This document shows, piece by piece, positions 35,430 to 48,974 of a stretch of DNA of 64,000 bases. The first letter of the stretch is position 1. Each line of letters opens with the position of its first letter. The notes beneath the pieces are model-generated. The model had not been told where the DNA came from and searched no databases. It worked only from the letters and a program-made list of their open reading frames with translations. Both the position numbers and the translations under genes were made by a program. The stretch comes from Halictus rubicundus (taxonomy: Eukaryota > Arthropoda > Insecta > Hymenoptera > Halictidae), in NCBI RefSeq assembly GCF_050948215.1, contig NC_135151.1, positions 11,200,220 through 11,264,219 on the forward strand, in the 5' to 3' direction.

Positions 35430-36273
35430 GTAATAAATATGTTATAATTTTGAGTGACGCCTTTTTCGTAAAAAATTAGTGAACGAATTCGTTCATTCGA
35501 GCACATATTATGAATAAAATTGTGCTAAACCTAACTAAATGCGCTCTTGTCATTTTTACAATGCAATACAGAGTCATGATAGAGTTTAGCACTCATAGTT
35601 GATAATAGTGTACCAGAAAAGGCTGTTTAACAACTGAAATATTGTTAAGGTTGTTACGAGCCACAAAAATTGGAAAACTATGGGCGAGGCTGTTATCCCT
35701 CAGCGCAATTCACGGTTCAAAATGGACGCTTTTGATAATTTCATGGCAGCCATTGTTAGATTCCTTCAAATTCTTGCATGTCAATTTTTCTTCACACATT
35801 TTTGAATTGTTCCTCGAGATCAACGTTAATGCATAGTTAATGATTTAAACTGGCTGCTAGAAAAGTGGTGTTTAGTTACTTTTATAACCCTGGGTCTAAA
35901 TAGACCCAAGTCGCGTCCTCCTAAGGTTTTTCAGACGATTTTTTCACATTTTCTGGTTTTGTTTCACATTGGATGATGCTTATCAATTATTGCCGTAATG
36001 TCTTCTGCCGCCCTTTGATATTCTTGTAACAAATTGACTTGTTTTACGTTATAAAACGGTGGAAGAAAATTTATATTACAATAAGGAACAGTATTCGATA
36101 ATTAGGTAATTGAGATAATTCGATTACTGTGCCGCTCATTTGCCAAATCCATTAACTCCAGAAAATAAACAGCGGAGAAAATCAATGAAATAGTATAAAT
36201 TAATTTTTGAAATTCTGTTTACTTCTGTCTTTCAGAAGCATCAAAAAGTTTTCATACTTTTGTTATTCATTAG

Positions 36274-36447
36274 TAGACCGCGCATGTTTTATGCATTTAT
36301 TTAGAAACATAAACTTAGAAATATTGTTCCATTCTCTTCTATTCATTAAAATTATCAAAAGAAGAAACACAATTTTTATTGTGTTCCAGTTAATGGCAAT
36401 TGACTCAGAAAATTTAGAAGGGAATTTAGTTTCAGAATTTCAGACTT
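36274..36447. mobile_element. GACTGCGG-family MITE copy
   Basis: Starts TAGACCGCGCATGTTTTATGC and shares the interior CAATTTTTATTGTGTTCCAGTT; the right end is degenerate (AATTTCAGACTTA). Confidence 0.55.
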
Positions 36448-37309
36448 AGAAATCACCCAAGCGTTTTAGCAGTAAAATGCATAAAAACCCAAACAGCTCA
36501 AATTGGAGTATCCGGTGACGTCTCCGTCATTTTGAGTGCCACTGTGTCATTTGAGCGAGGACTTTGCAATTTCGACTTGACATTGACTCCGACGTCAGTG
36601 AAATTCGACGAAAAGGTCGTGCGGTCAGTTCAGGAACGCTTACACATTCTATTAAACGTCCTCGCTCTCCTCTAATTTCCGAAACTATTAAAAAAGCTAA
36701 CAGCTAGATAAAAACGATATTTAAGGAAAAATAATGTCTAACCGAGGCTCTCCAACTCGCGCTAAAAGCTCGGCGGTCCCGATCGATAATACAAATTCGA
36801 GTTCCGAATGTAAAGCAGCAACTTCCATTCGAACAGTATCATAACACGACCGTGTCAAATTTCAAATTGAAACATCGATCCAATGGACTACTTAAGAATA
36901 TAACCGCAGCCAGAATCTAACATCACAGAAACGTTTCGAACTATCGATTGCCGGTGGCTTGTGCAGAGCGAAACCACGTTGGCTTCAACGGTGAATATCA
37001 TAAATTAAACCGTCGTCCTTGTGCGCGTACAAGTTCGCGAGGTATACTTGGAACTAACGATAGGGCACGGTAGCAAACACACTACGGGAATTATAAGAAG
37101 TTTGTTTTGCTGGTTCGAGCTTGTATAGCGTCTTCAGCTTTTTAAGAATAGCAGGTCTGGTCTGGAATGTAGGGTCTCGCTTATTATCGTTGTGATAACA
37201 TTTGTTGACCTAAACGTTACTTTCGTTAGGTACCTCCAGATCTTCGGTAATGCGGATAGGGATACAACGAGTATACTAGATTAAATGCAGCGTGGAGAGG
37301 AAAGGAAAA

Positions 37310-38240
37310 CTCTTTTTGCTCACTTGGGGTTGGAGATTTTTCAGCACTGGTCTTCCAAAATTGATTCAACAAGAAATTTACTAGCCATACTCAAATAAAT
37401 AAATGTGGTCTCAGATTCAACATGGAAAGATAGCTAACGCAACGGGATCATAAAAAGAGATCTTTGCCAGTTTCGGTCTTCCTGGTCTATCTTGAGCCGG
37501 TATTTTCAAAATTGGCTCAACTGGGAATTTTGCATGCAAAATTAAAACTTTTCTCGATGATCCAAAAAGATTTGGGGACTACTTCCGCTAGCTTCAGTTT
37601 CCCCGATTTCTCTTGAGCACAATATTTAATGTCAATAAATCTCACAAGCAAAATTAAAATTTTTCTTTATGGTCCCAAGGGGTTAGCTACCTTGCTACGT
37701 CGTGATTCTCAGGAACGTCGTTGTAGAAAACGCGGCGGAATCATAAAAAGAGACTACCTTTCTTAGTGGTCTTCTGGTCCAATCTGAGCCCAGTATTTTC
37801 AAAATTGACTCAACAGGGAATTTTACAGTAGAGATTCAAACTTTTCTTGATGGTTCCAAGGGATTAGCTATCTCCCTACGTCGTCATTAGCAGGAACATA
37901 GCAAAATGGTAATCGCAGTGAGATCATAAAAAGAGACTACTTCCACTACTTCTGGTCTTCCCAGAAGAACCTAGGCCCAGAGCTGTCTCCAGCAATGAAT
38001 TTTCCGAAATGTGTTTTGCAACCTAGATCTTTCTTCATGGTCTCATACCGCTACCTATCTCTCCATGTCGTCATTCTTGAGAATAACAACGACATAAGAA
38101 ATGCATTAGGAGCATGATAAAAAACTATTTTCATCATTTCGCATTAATTCCAGCCCAGAGCTTCAGCATTTGAGCTCTTGTTTTCAAAATTGATTGAACT
38201 GGGAAGCTAACTTGCTGCTTCTACACAGGGTTAGCTCTCA
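37310..38240. repeat. Degenerate tandem array of ~180-bp units
   Basis: At least five or six diverged copies. The landmark ATCATAAAAAGAGA or its variants occurs at 37447, 37740, 37923 and 38114. A second landmark, TTTTCAAAATTGACTCAAC, recurs near 37356, 37505, 37796 and 38174, and a third, TAGCTACCTTGCTACGTCGT, follows it. Spacings of 183 and 191 bases suggest the basic period; the 293-base gap includes a shortened extra unit. Confidence 0.7.
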
Positions 38241-38940
38241 CTATCGCCATATTTGGTCACGGATTCGTTCACCAATTTCTCTACAGTGATGTCTCTATAT
38301 ATGTCGCCAAGGCCTGGATGATAAAGGTCACGGAATTATCCCCACTACCGCGGGGTGTGCCTCGTGAGGGGCAGCGAGGCCTCGGACGCCGAGGAGTGTA
38401 AACATAACACGGCTCAGATATGTCTCCTGGACGATATAAGACGCTGGCAAGACCCGTGTTGTTGACACATATCGAGAGTTCACTGTTTTTAGTTTTGTTC
38501 AGTTTGCTACGTCGTATCTTCATCTCCAAGTATACGCGAAAGCCTAAACGCTCGATCCTCGACTATCTTTTATTTATCGCTGGGATCTGTACTCGTTGGA
38601 TCGGCGCTCTGGATCGAAGAAATTCGCGCAAACCAGACTCGATGGCGGGGGTCGTCCATTCGGCAAGCGACTGGCCCATGTTCCGCGGCAAGCGTTCTCG
38701 CGTACTCGTTTCGAGGGATGATAAAAGTTTATCTCTACGAAGCCGATCCAAAAATAACGCCAACGACGCTGCACACATCAAACTGCGTACACACTGGGAA
38801 CCTGGCACTCGATCGTCTTTCGATAATAGATAATGATCCTCGATGCTTAGGCAAAATAATTGAATCCTTTGCACTCGATGCTATTCAGACTCCAGAATTC
38901 GAACTTTTATCCGGTCTTGAGTATTTTCGTGACATATGAC

Positions 38941-39100
38941 TGGACTGCGTATTTTATGCAATTATAACAAAAATGAGTAGGTTCACGAGTACAGTTGAAG
39001 ACGGTAAAAAGATTTCAAAAATTCGACAATGTCGATGTACTATTTTCAATGCATTAAAATTATTAATGAGGTAAACACATTTCTATTTGCATACACAGTG
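38941..39100. mobile_element. Left part of a GACTGCGG-family MITE
   Basis: Starts TGGACTGCGTATTTTATGCA, followed by the family's AAAAATGAGTAGG and AAACACATTTCTATTTGCA. No clear right end. Confidence 0.5.
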
Positions 39101-42100
39101 GACCATACGACTTGAATTTTTTTAAAGAATTTAGGACGATTAGTTTGCTGCATGACGTGAAAAATAAAATTTTGAAAAAATTGCAAGTGGTCGAAAAATT
39201 GCAGAGAGTATACAAGCTGTTTCTCACTACTTTCTTATATGGGCCTATATTAAAAATTTTAAAACCACGTTTTGCAGATCTGTGTAAATTATATACATTT
39301 CGACAATTTATTAAATATAACAACGATTTTGTATTGTAGGAATTGTTTTGAATTACGTCATAGCCATTTTTCGTGGTGTCTCGGAGGGAATGGTCGAGTA
39401 TAAAGGGTTAGTATAGAGACGCTTTGTTAATTTGTTCGTAAAATGTTTGTAAGTAATTTTCGTGTCACGTTCACGTTTTTGTTACGGTGTTTGCTCGAAG
39501 CTCGAAACAAGATAGAAAATTGTATTTGCAAACATAGTTCCGGGTTCTTATCTAGATATCCTCCACGATCGAGACTGCCAGGTGCAGTCGAGCAAGTTTT
39601 ATCATGCTATATCGCACCTAGCAACGAAGTGCACGCATCAATTTTTCCGAAACGATACCGTGTTCTTTTGGTAGAGATAAGTTCAGTTCACTTGTGAAAC
39701 ACAGAAACCGCTTTCCCACGTCGAGCTCATTATATCCAGCAGAATCAACAATTAATCCAAGTAGATGCACAGTGGTTCTCAAACAACAAATACAAATTCA
39801 CTGTAATATTTTTTTTTCAAGAAAAAATTGCTCAACGTAGAACTCGAAGGGAAACAAGTGATCCGAATAGAAATTCCATGTTCGTAGCACGAAAAGAGAT
39901 TTACCAAACTCTGAGAGAAATTGATTAGGACAAATTGCATTTCTGCAGAGTTCAGAAGTGTACGATTCAGGTGTGTACGCAGCTTTAGTCGGTTTCTGGC
40001 CGTGCAGCTCGTGATTGGTGGGGACGGGAGAAGAATGGGAGAAAGGAGGGAAATAGAACAGGAAAGAAAAGAAAATCTGAAACTGTCGGCGCGATACGAC
40101 GCCGCTGCCGCGAATTCAAAGTTCCACGGATCGGGGAACGTAATTAGACGCGCGATTCTTCGCGCACGCGTCACGCTGCGTTGCTTTATAGGCTGTCGAG
40201 GATACAAGAAAATTTGCTCGTCACACTATCTCGTTCGACGACGAAAACACAATAATCAGGCTGCGGATTTCACCGGTTTTGGGTTTGAAAAATTTATTAG
40301 CGTGTCCTCCGACTGTTAATCCATCCAGAAAGCAACCCTCGTTCGTCCCTCGAGTCAGTTTGAAACATTTTTCGCTTATTCTGAATGAATGCTATGCGTT
40401 GTGTACATCCTCTTATATTAGGTGCACAAAATGCGAACAATCTTAGTTTAAAGTTATCACACTTCATATCGAAGGAAATTTGAAAATGAATTATTTATAT
40501 TCCTATCGTATTGATTTTTTTTTTATAGCAAGGGATAGCAAGGGACAAATTAAATTGGATAAAATGAGGGATGAGGGTTAATTGAGCCGCCCGTTTGCCA
40601 AAAAACGATCAGCTCCATAAAATCGGAAATATAGAAAATTCATGAGATAGTGTACACTCGTTTTTAAAAGTTCTTTCGATTTCTTTCTCTCGCGATCAGC
40701 GATATTTAGTCTGGTTATTGGTAATATTAGTCGGATAGGTTAATTTTGAATAGAAAAAGTTAACCATCGATCAAGTGCTTTGGCAGTGAACTGTAAACAT
40801 TTCAGAAAAGACGGTTAATCATTTTGGCTCACGAACAGCTCAATCATCTTTACAATCTTCAATTTTGGATTCCTGATGGATGACGAATTTTGATGATGGT
40901 TCAGAAGCCGGATTAAAATTTATAGACACTACTTATTTACTCTATACAGTCCGATGGACCGAGTCCATGCAGCAGAAGCTTTGAAAAAATAGACTTCGTC
41001 TAAAAAAAAAAAAATTGAAATTTCGCAAGGTCCGCGATCGAACAGCCACCAGCGTACGCTTGCACCTTCGACAGCGCTAGAAAGAAAATTGAGCCGGTGT
41101 GCACAGACACATACACACGCACGCACACCGAGAGACAATTACATAACTTTGGTTGATGTTTATACTATATTTAGCGTTCCCATCGCATGCGATTACAATC
41201 AAGAATAGCCGCTCGCAGTCGAAAAATAATTAGTCGCGACACGTAGAGACACCTGAGCTTGTTTGATATTGGTGTTCCTCGCGAACATTTATAACATATA
41301 TATATATCGTACACACGTGTACAGAGTGTCTACGAAATCGTGGCACAAAAGCACGATCATTCTACTCGCAGAAATTAGTCGGAAAGAAAACGAATATAAC
41401 ATTCTTCGAAGCTGGAATTTTTGAGGCTACATTTTTCTGACAAAAATGATTTTGAAGTTCCGTTAGGTTCGCGTACATCAGTGTGCACAACGTGCTTAGT
41501 CACATGATGTTATATTGCGTTCGAAGAAGAAATTGACTTAATTCACTTAATTTCTGCTAAGTTGTAGCAGAATATTTAGAGAATTTGTAATTTTTCTATG
41601 AGAATAGTTTTCTTCGCGTTTTATATTTTTTTTCCATTTTGTCTCCAGAATCCGGACATTTTATGCGACATAGAATATTTTTCGTCCCATACGAGCTTTT
41701 TCATTTTATTCGTACGGAACAATGTAATTTATTAAACAGAGACTGTCAGAAATATAGACATTATTTTGAATTATAACATCCGCGGACCATTGAAACTGAA
41801 CTTCCTCGAAAACGAGGGGGTTAAGCAGAGAATATGTTTCTTCTTCTCGACTAACTTTCCCCGGGCAGAATCGGCAAAAAGGGGTTGCACCACGATTTTT
41901 CAGAACCACCGGTGTACCTCGGCTCCACCATTTTCCGTCTCGTTTGAATCACAGAGAGATAAAGCGCCGCCAGATCGGCGCAGATAATGCAAAACGAACG
42001 AGCCGAGTCCTCCCTGTCGGATGAAAGTTTAAAGATTATCTGAGCGAGTTAAGCTATCGTCGGCCGGGACGGAACGGAACGAAACGGAACGGAACGCGAA

Positions 42101-42816
42101 CGGTTGTCCGACCTCGAACCCGCTCGCGTTGCTCCGACTCGTTCCCGTTCCAACTACTACGAAACATAAGTCTCCATTTTTTTTTCTCTTTCGAACCGTC
42201 CAGAATCTTCCGGAAGAGTTTTGCAATACTTATCCAACAATAGCAGCGGCAGCTGTAGCATCGCGCAGACACACGCACACACTCGTTGAGGGTGAGGAGT
42301 GGGGGGAATCGTAGCGCACTCGATGGCTTAGGCTGTCTAAACGATAAATTGCGGAGTCATTATCGTACCTTCGCGACGCCGATTACCGCGATTAGAATAT
42401 TCTTCTATTTAACTCCCGCCAATGGAGGCTCATCTCCACCGATCCCGGTTCTCGCGTTGCTGAATTTTCCCTCGCGAGAGAACTAGTTTTAGTGGTTTCG
42501 TTCGGTCAGCAATCCCTATCGTTCGATAAACAAGTTCGAAGCTAATCTCGGAAGACTAGGCGAACGAAGCGTGCGTCCTTTAGAAATTGAAAAGAAAAAA
42601 ATGTTCTATCTTAGAATTGAATGCCGATCGAGATTCTCGGAACGATCTTCTGGGTCGACGATGCCGTGTTTCTCTGATCTTCGGATCAAAGACCGATCAA
42701 GATTCAGGTTCGACCGTATTCTCTTAGCTATGTAGATGATATCGTTGGACGTGGTGCGTTTAAGTACGGTTCCATGCTCGGGATGATGTGTCTCGACGTG
42801 TGTCTGTTTTTTTAAA

Positions 42817-42820
<4 letters not shown>

Positions 42821-42847
<27 letters not shown>
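42821..42847. repeat. TA microsatellite
   Basis: About 13 uninterrupted TA dinucleotides. Confidence 0.9.
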
Positions 42848-43300
42848 TTCTATCGTTCGAACAGGTTCCATTTTTGCTAGACAGGAAACAGGTTTGAAAA
42901 AAAGCGTGTCTCTAGGCTGCGCGCCCGGAATTAGAGGATCTAAGCGTATCCCGAAGGTCGACAGCGTTCGTGAAAGAAAGCGCAGAAAGTTGGATTAAAC
43001 GGAAAGCGACGGGACCACCGTTTGTTTTATGCTCGATAGATCTCGGTGGTCGGCGAGAGGTCGGGCATCGATCAGTCGGTTTTTGGTAAATAGTGTCTCG
43101 ACGACGCGTGCGTTCGTCGGTTCCGGTTTTGTTTTCAGTCTTTCGCTTGCTCTTTCTCCCGTTTCACAATCAGGATCCGTTTTTTTCTCGCGTCCTTGAA
43201 AAATTGACAACTAGGCGGAAATCGCTGCTCGAGTTATTACCTTCGGCGACGTTGGCTCTCGTTATTTGGCAGTAACGCTACATCCTCTCGCTCATATTTC

Positions 43301-43302
<2 letters not shown>

Positions 43303-43330
<28 letters not shown>
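43303..43330. repeat. CT microsatellite
   Basis: About 14 CT dinucleotides downstream of the LRR-Ig receptor stop. Confidence 0.9.
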
Positions 43331-43335
<5 letters not shown>

Positions 43336-43885
43336 ATTCTACCGCAATCGGTAAAAGCTGTTGATCATCATGGATCTTTCGCGCGCGATCAGCTCGACGT
43401 TCGGTTTCGGATCTGAAGGTCGTTCGCACGCACTCTTTGTCGATGGAAACCATCCGATCATTGTGGATCTTCGCGTGTGATGAATACAACGGAGACTCGT
43501 TTTCAGGGGCTGCGGACAGGTTGCAAGGTCGTGTTTGATGATCGAGCAGAGAGGAGTCCTTGGAAACTGTCCGCGAATTTTTTTTGTCTGGTTTTCTGTC
43601 TCGGGGTCTCTCGTATGGGAGAATACACACACACTCGCGCGCGCGCGCACGGTTCGCCGGATGTCTTCGGCGACGTTCTCCTACAATCTCTCTTTCCTCG
43701 ACACGTCCACACTTACCGGGTGTAGAGGCACTTCTGTGTTCACGCGTGTTTGGTTTCGCGCCTTGTCGATCCAGCTTGGCAGTACGAATCCTAGATCCAC
43801 GATCGGTTTCGAGAACGAATTCGGAAACAGTTTCTCTCTCTTGTCCTTTAACAGTCTTCGAACTCTCTCTCTCTCTCAATCACGC

Positions 43886-43918
43886 GCACACACACACACA
43901 CACACACACATACACACA
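43886..43918. repeat. CA microsatellite
   Basis: A CA run with one TA interruption, just past the receptor stop codon and so probably in its 3' untranslated region. A CG-rich alternation (43635-43650) lies nearby. Confidence 0.85.
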
Positions 43919-43944
43919 GCCTTGATCATGATCGTCCACATCGT

Positions 43945-46900
43945 TTAGAGCTTGGTCTCGCGCGGTAGGTCCGGCATGCTTGTGCTAGGTGCGAGAAGAT
44001 CGAGCGCTTCCGCGGGTTCCTTAGGCTGTCTTCCTGGTATCAGGTCGGTGCTCAGGCCCCTGAAGACAGGCTTGACGTGATCCGCGTCCCTGTAGACTGA
44101 CAAAGCGCTGCCATCCTCGTCGATACTGTGCAGCATCAGAGGATGCGCGACCATCCCGTTCAACAAAGGTGGCGGCGGACCAGGGTCCTCGATGTAATTG
44201 ATGTGGATCCCCTCGAGGATGTTTCCGCAACCATGCGGGCTCGCCGAGGACAATTCTGTCGGCGTATAGTACTCGCTGTTGACGTCCTCGAGGCTGGCGC
44301 CGTTCGCCAGGTCGATGATCTTCGCCTTGAAATACGTGTCCACTCTTACCGATGAAACTTCATCCTTCGCGTCGAACACCATCGAGTCGCTCTTGCCGCA
44401 GCTGCCGCTGCGACAGTTGTCGAAGTAGAAGCTCGGCAGGTTCTCCAGCACTTTGTTCAAGGTCTGCTGCTGGTACTTGTAGCTCTCCCGGAGGCGCAGC
44501 ACCTGGTGCGCGCTGAACTTCCGGATCTTGTTCCGCTGGAAGACGTAGTTCTCGCGTACCCAGTTCAGCTGGCCGGTCGAATAGTCCCGCGCCTTTCTCA
44601 CCTGTTGCCAGACAGAAACAACTACTCTTTCAACCGCTCCTCAAGATAGAATCTTTGAACAGGGTTAGTCTACTTTGTGGAGGATTCCGTGGCTCAGGAG
44701 ACCGAGAGAGGGTTTAGTTAGGTCCTACTTGAAATCGTTGACGCCGATCTGTGAGATTCTGTAGTCTTTGTCAATTTGTCAGACAGGACTTTTGAATGTA
44801 CTCTACTTGTTTCTTGCGTCGTTGGTCGTACGACAATGATGCTATCGCTGCGAGAAATGTTGGAACGTTCAATTAGAGAAGTGCTGTTCAGCAAACCTCA
44901 CGGCGGGCATAGACGGGGGCAAAGTTACGGGATTAGTTGGCGACGCCATTTCTATTAGAGCGGACTGGGGGAAAAAGGTTTATCATTTGTCTCGTGCCGA
45001 TGATCATTCTCGATATAATCTGCTGCCGATCGCTGTGTCACTGTCCTCTCAACCAATAATGACAATGCGTGTGACGGATACACGTTAACGTTGACCGGGA
45101 AAGATGTGGTTTCGTTCCACGCCGATATACGTTTATGTCCAGAGAAGTGAAACACGCTGTACCGGGCGACAGTTGAACAGCAATGAATTGGGATAGTAGT
45201 ATTTTTAGTGCGTTAAGATCTTCCGAGATGCGAACGAACGTCTGAGAGATTATCGATTTACCTGATCGTAATACTGATCTCTGAGGGCCGTCAGATGGCT
45301 CGTGCCATAGTCCCTTATGTCCCTGATATGCCTCATCTGACCTTCATAGTTGTCGCGTATCCATTCGACCTGCTGGGCACAGTTCTCTTTGATCCGGTGC
45401 ACTTGCTGCGTGTAGTTCTCGCGCAGCTTCTCCAGCTGCTGGCTCTTGTACTGCTCGATGCTATCCAGCATCTGGTAGATCTGTTTAGCCCGGGGTGTGG
45501 AGCCGACGTGCCTGCAGCACGAACACCAGTTTAGGCAGCCGCACCTGTAACGAGGAGAGGAAGAGTCCTATCATTGGTCGCTGTTCGATAAACGTTTGTT
45601 GCGAGACGCGTGACAAAGGAAACTTGCAATATTGAGTGCGACGTCGAGTTCAGCGAAAGAAAGAAAGAAAGATGGAAAAACGAATAGAGGATGCGCTTAC
45701 CTGACAAGAATGTAGCGCAGCAGCTGTACCAGAAGCGTTAAGAGCAGAAAAGCGGTGGCGCACGCGGCGCCGACCAGGATGCTGAGGATCTTGATTTTGT
45801 TTAGCGTGATCGGATTCATCTGCAAACTAACATAGGTGGTCGCGTTGGCGATCGGATTGCCAGCGAAACACTTGTATTGTCCAACATCCTGCCTGAGCAA
45901 CGTGGCGATGTACAAAGATCCATTCTCGAGGACGCGAACGCGACCATCGTCAACGAACGGCACGCTTTGTTCCCAGCCGTGTACCGGAGGATGTTCGACA
46001 AAAGCGTCGGGAAAAGCTGGATCTGGGTTCCAGTGGAGTACCTGGAGCTTCGGCGTGACCCACGTCAAGGACGGCGTGGGATTGCCGTTGAACTCGCACT
46101 CGAGCAGCACCGGGTGCAACAATAGGTGCTGCTGTTCGGCCGTCTTGTACGCGAGGACCGGTGCGGTGCAATTCAAGTAACGTAGCGTGTCGAACATGCC
46201 GGCGGCGGGGTCGAACTCGTCGTCGTCGCCGCAACGGAAACCGCTGCGGAACGCGGTCCGCAGATGTTCCTTGCTCTCGGCCCATTTGACGAACCAGAAC
46301 ATGCGACAGTCGCAGGCCCACGGGTTCCCGTGCAGCTGTAGCTCGGTCAGGTAGGACAGCTGCGCGACGTTCGCCGGAAGGAAGGTCAGATTGCTGTCAC
46401 GCAGATCGATCTTGCGGATGGCGGGCGTGCGATCGAGAGCACGCCGCGAAATCTCGCGGAGCGGGCTGCCGCTGATCTCGAGGGTCTGCAGCTCGTCCAA
46501 TCCTTTGAGGTCGTCGTTCCGGAGGATCTCTATCTTGGCGCCGGACAGCAATAACGTGTGCAGCTTCTTGACCGGTCGCCACACGCCGTCCGGAAGTACG
46601 GTGATCGGTAGATGCTTCAGGTTTAACCACCTTAGGTTCGACAGGCTGTGAAAAGTAGCGCCGGATAGACGGCTGATCGGATTGCCTTCGAGATCCAAAC
46701 GTTGCAGTGACAATAGATCGTTGAATAAAACACGCGGTACCGTCTCTATCTCGTTGTTCGCCAGCTCCAGTATCTTGAGCTGCGTTAGCCCCGAGAACAA
46801 ACGGGGTGGAAGTTTCGTGAGTCTGTTGCCGGACAGGTTCAGCTCCTGAAGCCGCTTGTTCGGCCTGAACGTGTGGTCCGGCAACGACACCAACAGATTG

Positions 46901-47508
46901 CTGGACAAATCCAGCCGGGCCAGCCCCTTCGACGGGGCAAACGTTTGATAGGGAAGCACCGACAGCCGATTACAAGACAGATCGACCACCTCGAGGCTGT
47001 CCAGGTTGTGGAACAACGATCGAGGGATTACGGTCAGCCGGTTGCCGGTGAGGTTCAGGTACTGAAGTTGGCGCAACGGATGGAAGACGTCCGACGGTAG
47101 TTCCGCCAGCCTATTGTCACCTAGGTTCAGCAGCTCGAGGAACGTTGTAGCGCGAAACACGCCCGGCTCGAGCCGCTCGATCCCGCTCGATATCCACACG
47201 AGGCTCTTCAACCACGTCGAAGATTCGAGAGCGGCCACCGGTATCGTGGCCGCTCGAACGTTTCTCAACGCGACGTTCTCCGCCTGCCGCGGCAAACCTA
47301 GCCCTAGGAAGCTTCGATCCTTGCATAATAAACTGATGCCGTTGTCCATGCACTCGCAACCCGTCGCACATTCCGCTGGCGACTCCGTGGACGTTGTCGA
47401 TTCTAAGGAAGGCGGATGATACTGCGTGTCCGCGACGTAACCGCGTACCGTAATCAGCAGAACGATTAACCACCACCACGGATCCCACGCCGAAACCCGC
47501 TCCCTCAT
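43945..47508 (-). CDS. LRR-Ig transmembrane receptor with hendecad coiled-coil tail
   Basis: Single-pass cell-surface protein, about 915 residues, from exons 47508-45701, 45544-45262 and 44601-43945 (phases 2 and 0). In order: signal peptide (WWWLIVLLITV, about 11-27), cysteine-rich LRR N-cap (CATGCECMDNG, about 47), some twelve leucine-rich repeats (about 75-395), LRR C-cap (NPWACDCRMFWFVKW), one Ig domain (about 450-565, with CEFNGNP and QDVGQYKCFAGNP) and TM helix (about 571-598). The cytoplasmic side opens with a cysteine cluster (CGCLNWCSCC), possibly palmitoylated. Then come 11-residue repeats around LRENYTQ, IKENCAQ, IRDNYEG, VRENYVF and LRESYKY, followed by a low-complexity tail. ATG at 47508 directly precedes the signal peptide. 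The ectodomain resembles neuronal adhesion receptors of the LRR-Ig superfamily (kekkon and LINGO have related layouts). I do not recognise the exact gene; ligand and function are unknown. Confidence 0.87.
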
Positions 47509-48465
47509 CCCTATGAGCTGTTACGCGACGATTTTCACGCATACAACCAACAACTCCCATGTCCTGACCACTGGTGATCCTCGCGAGCGATCCTAGATTG
47601 CAAGCTCTCTTCTTCCCTGATGTACCTCTTGACGATCCTCTCTGCTTCTTCTTCTTCTTCTTCACAATTTAGTCCTACACTTTCACTCGCACACACGGCT
47701 CGTCCTCGCGACCCAGCAGGGAACAGGCTACGTATCCTTGGACCGGTCGCGTCCTTTCGAATCCCGCATCACCACGTGGTTACCATCGGGAAACCGTGGC
47801 TCTACAAAACAGATCGATCGATTTTCCAGGGGAACAACAAAAAAGAAAAAAAGAAAAAGGAACACAGGGAGAGCAACACCCCTCTCCTCGGTTGCTATCT
47901 ACCTACCGAGGATCAAAGCCGTGAGGCGCCGACACGGCGCGTTTCTGCGTGTATGTTCTACGGTCTCTATTATGCGTGGCTCTGTGTGTATGTGTCAGCG
48001 AGCGAGATATCGTATCCGTGTCTCTCGGACGCGCACAATGGCGAGAGACACACGATGTGTTTGTGTCTCTCCTCTGTCGTGTGGCTCTTTCCGTTGCCTC
48101 TGTCTCTTCGGTGTTTAACCGTTCGCGAGAAATCCGGCCCAGTGTCTTATGGACGTACCGAGGTTGCCGATGGTTTCTTCGCTGATGGCGGCGGCAGTGC
48201 TGCTGTGCCCGTGTCGAGCCGGTAACATAATTGTGCGCGCTCTAATGAACGACCGCGGTACAGAGTCCCGAAAACTAGTTTGGACGGGATGACGATGACA
48301 ACGAGGACGACGGGAACGACGATCAGGATGTCTCTCTTCGTGGTTGAAACAAACGGGCTCAACGCACAGCAGCGGTGACGATCAAAAGCTACTAGCCGCG
48401 TGAATGAACAGAGGCCGCGCGCACATACGCTGGCCACGCATGTACGCCGAAGGATCACACACACA

Positions 48466-48486
48466 CTCTCTCTCTCTCTCTCTCTC
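48466..48486. repeat. CT microsatellite
   Basis: About 10 CT dinucleotides preceded by an ACAC run. A longer interrupted CT-rich tract follows at about 48629-48690. Confidence 0.85.
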
Positions 48487-48974
48487 ACGCATGCACACAC
48501 AGGCACATACTCTCGCGCAAACTACGCCGACGGTGTACCACCAAAGGCCCGTGTTGCTGCCTCGCTTTTCGCGAATCCTCTCGGTGCCGTGTCTTATCTC
48601 GCGTTCCTCTTTCTCTTTTGTCCTTTACCGAGGTCTCCCTCTCTCTCTTTCTCTCTCTCTCCCTCTCCAGCGTTTCCTCTCTTTCTCGCGATCGTTTTCT
48701 TTCTGTCGCCCCCGTGCGTAGACTGTTCTGTCTGTGTGAGTGCCGCAGCGACCAGTAACGTTAGTCTCGTTCCGCGTGTCACATGACACACTCGGGCATC
48801 GCGACACGACCAGCGTCGTCCGTCGCGTGTCAAAGGCAAAAACTGACTGCGAGAGAGGAGCACGGCCGACTCTCGCCTCTCCTCGTGGTGCTGGCGAGCT
48901 GCGGCGATGCACGGAAACGCGGCAACGTCGCATCGAACACCGAGGGAGCCGCGCCGACGCAAAACGACGTCGTT

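Larger units (their letters stand above)
31418..43944. other. Gene-poor region, possibly a GLYR1 intron
   Basis: No convincing coding exon on either strand over 12.5 kb. It contains a palindromic element (32453-32758), MITE copies (35.05-35.43, 36.27 and 38.94 kb), a poly-T run near 34185, a degenerate tandem array (37310-38240), and simple repeats in the CpG-richer right part. An open frame of 137 codons at 38420-38833 shows no recognisable domain and is overlapped by antisense frames. Confidence 0.5.

Noticed and set aside
38420..38833. 137-codon plus-strand frame
   Set aside because: Overlapping antisense frames of similar length and no domain. It was also considered as a missing GLYR1 exon, but the sequence does not fit the dehydrogenase.
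43477..43948. Plus-strand frames antisense to the receptor 3' end
   Set aside because: They translate through CT, CA and CG microsatellites and have no similarity to known proteins.
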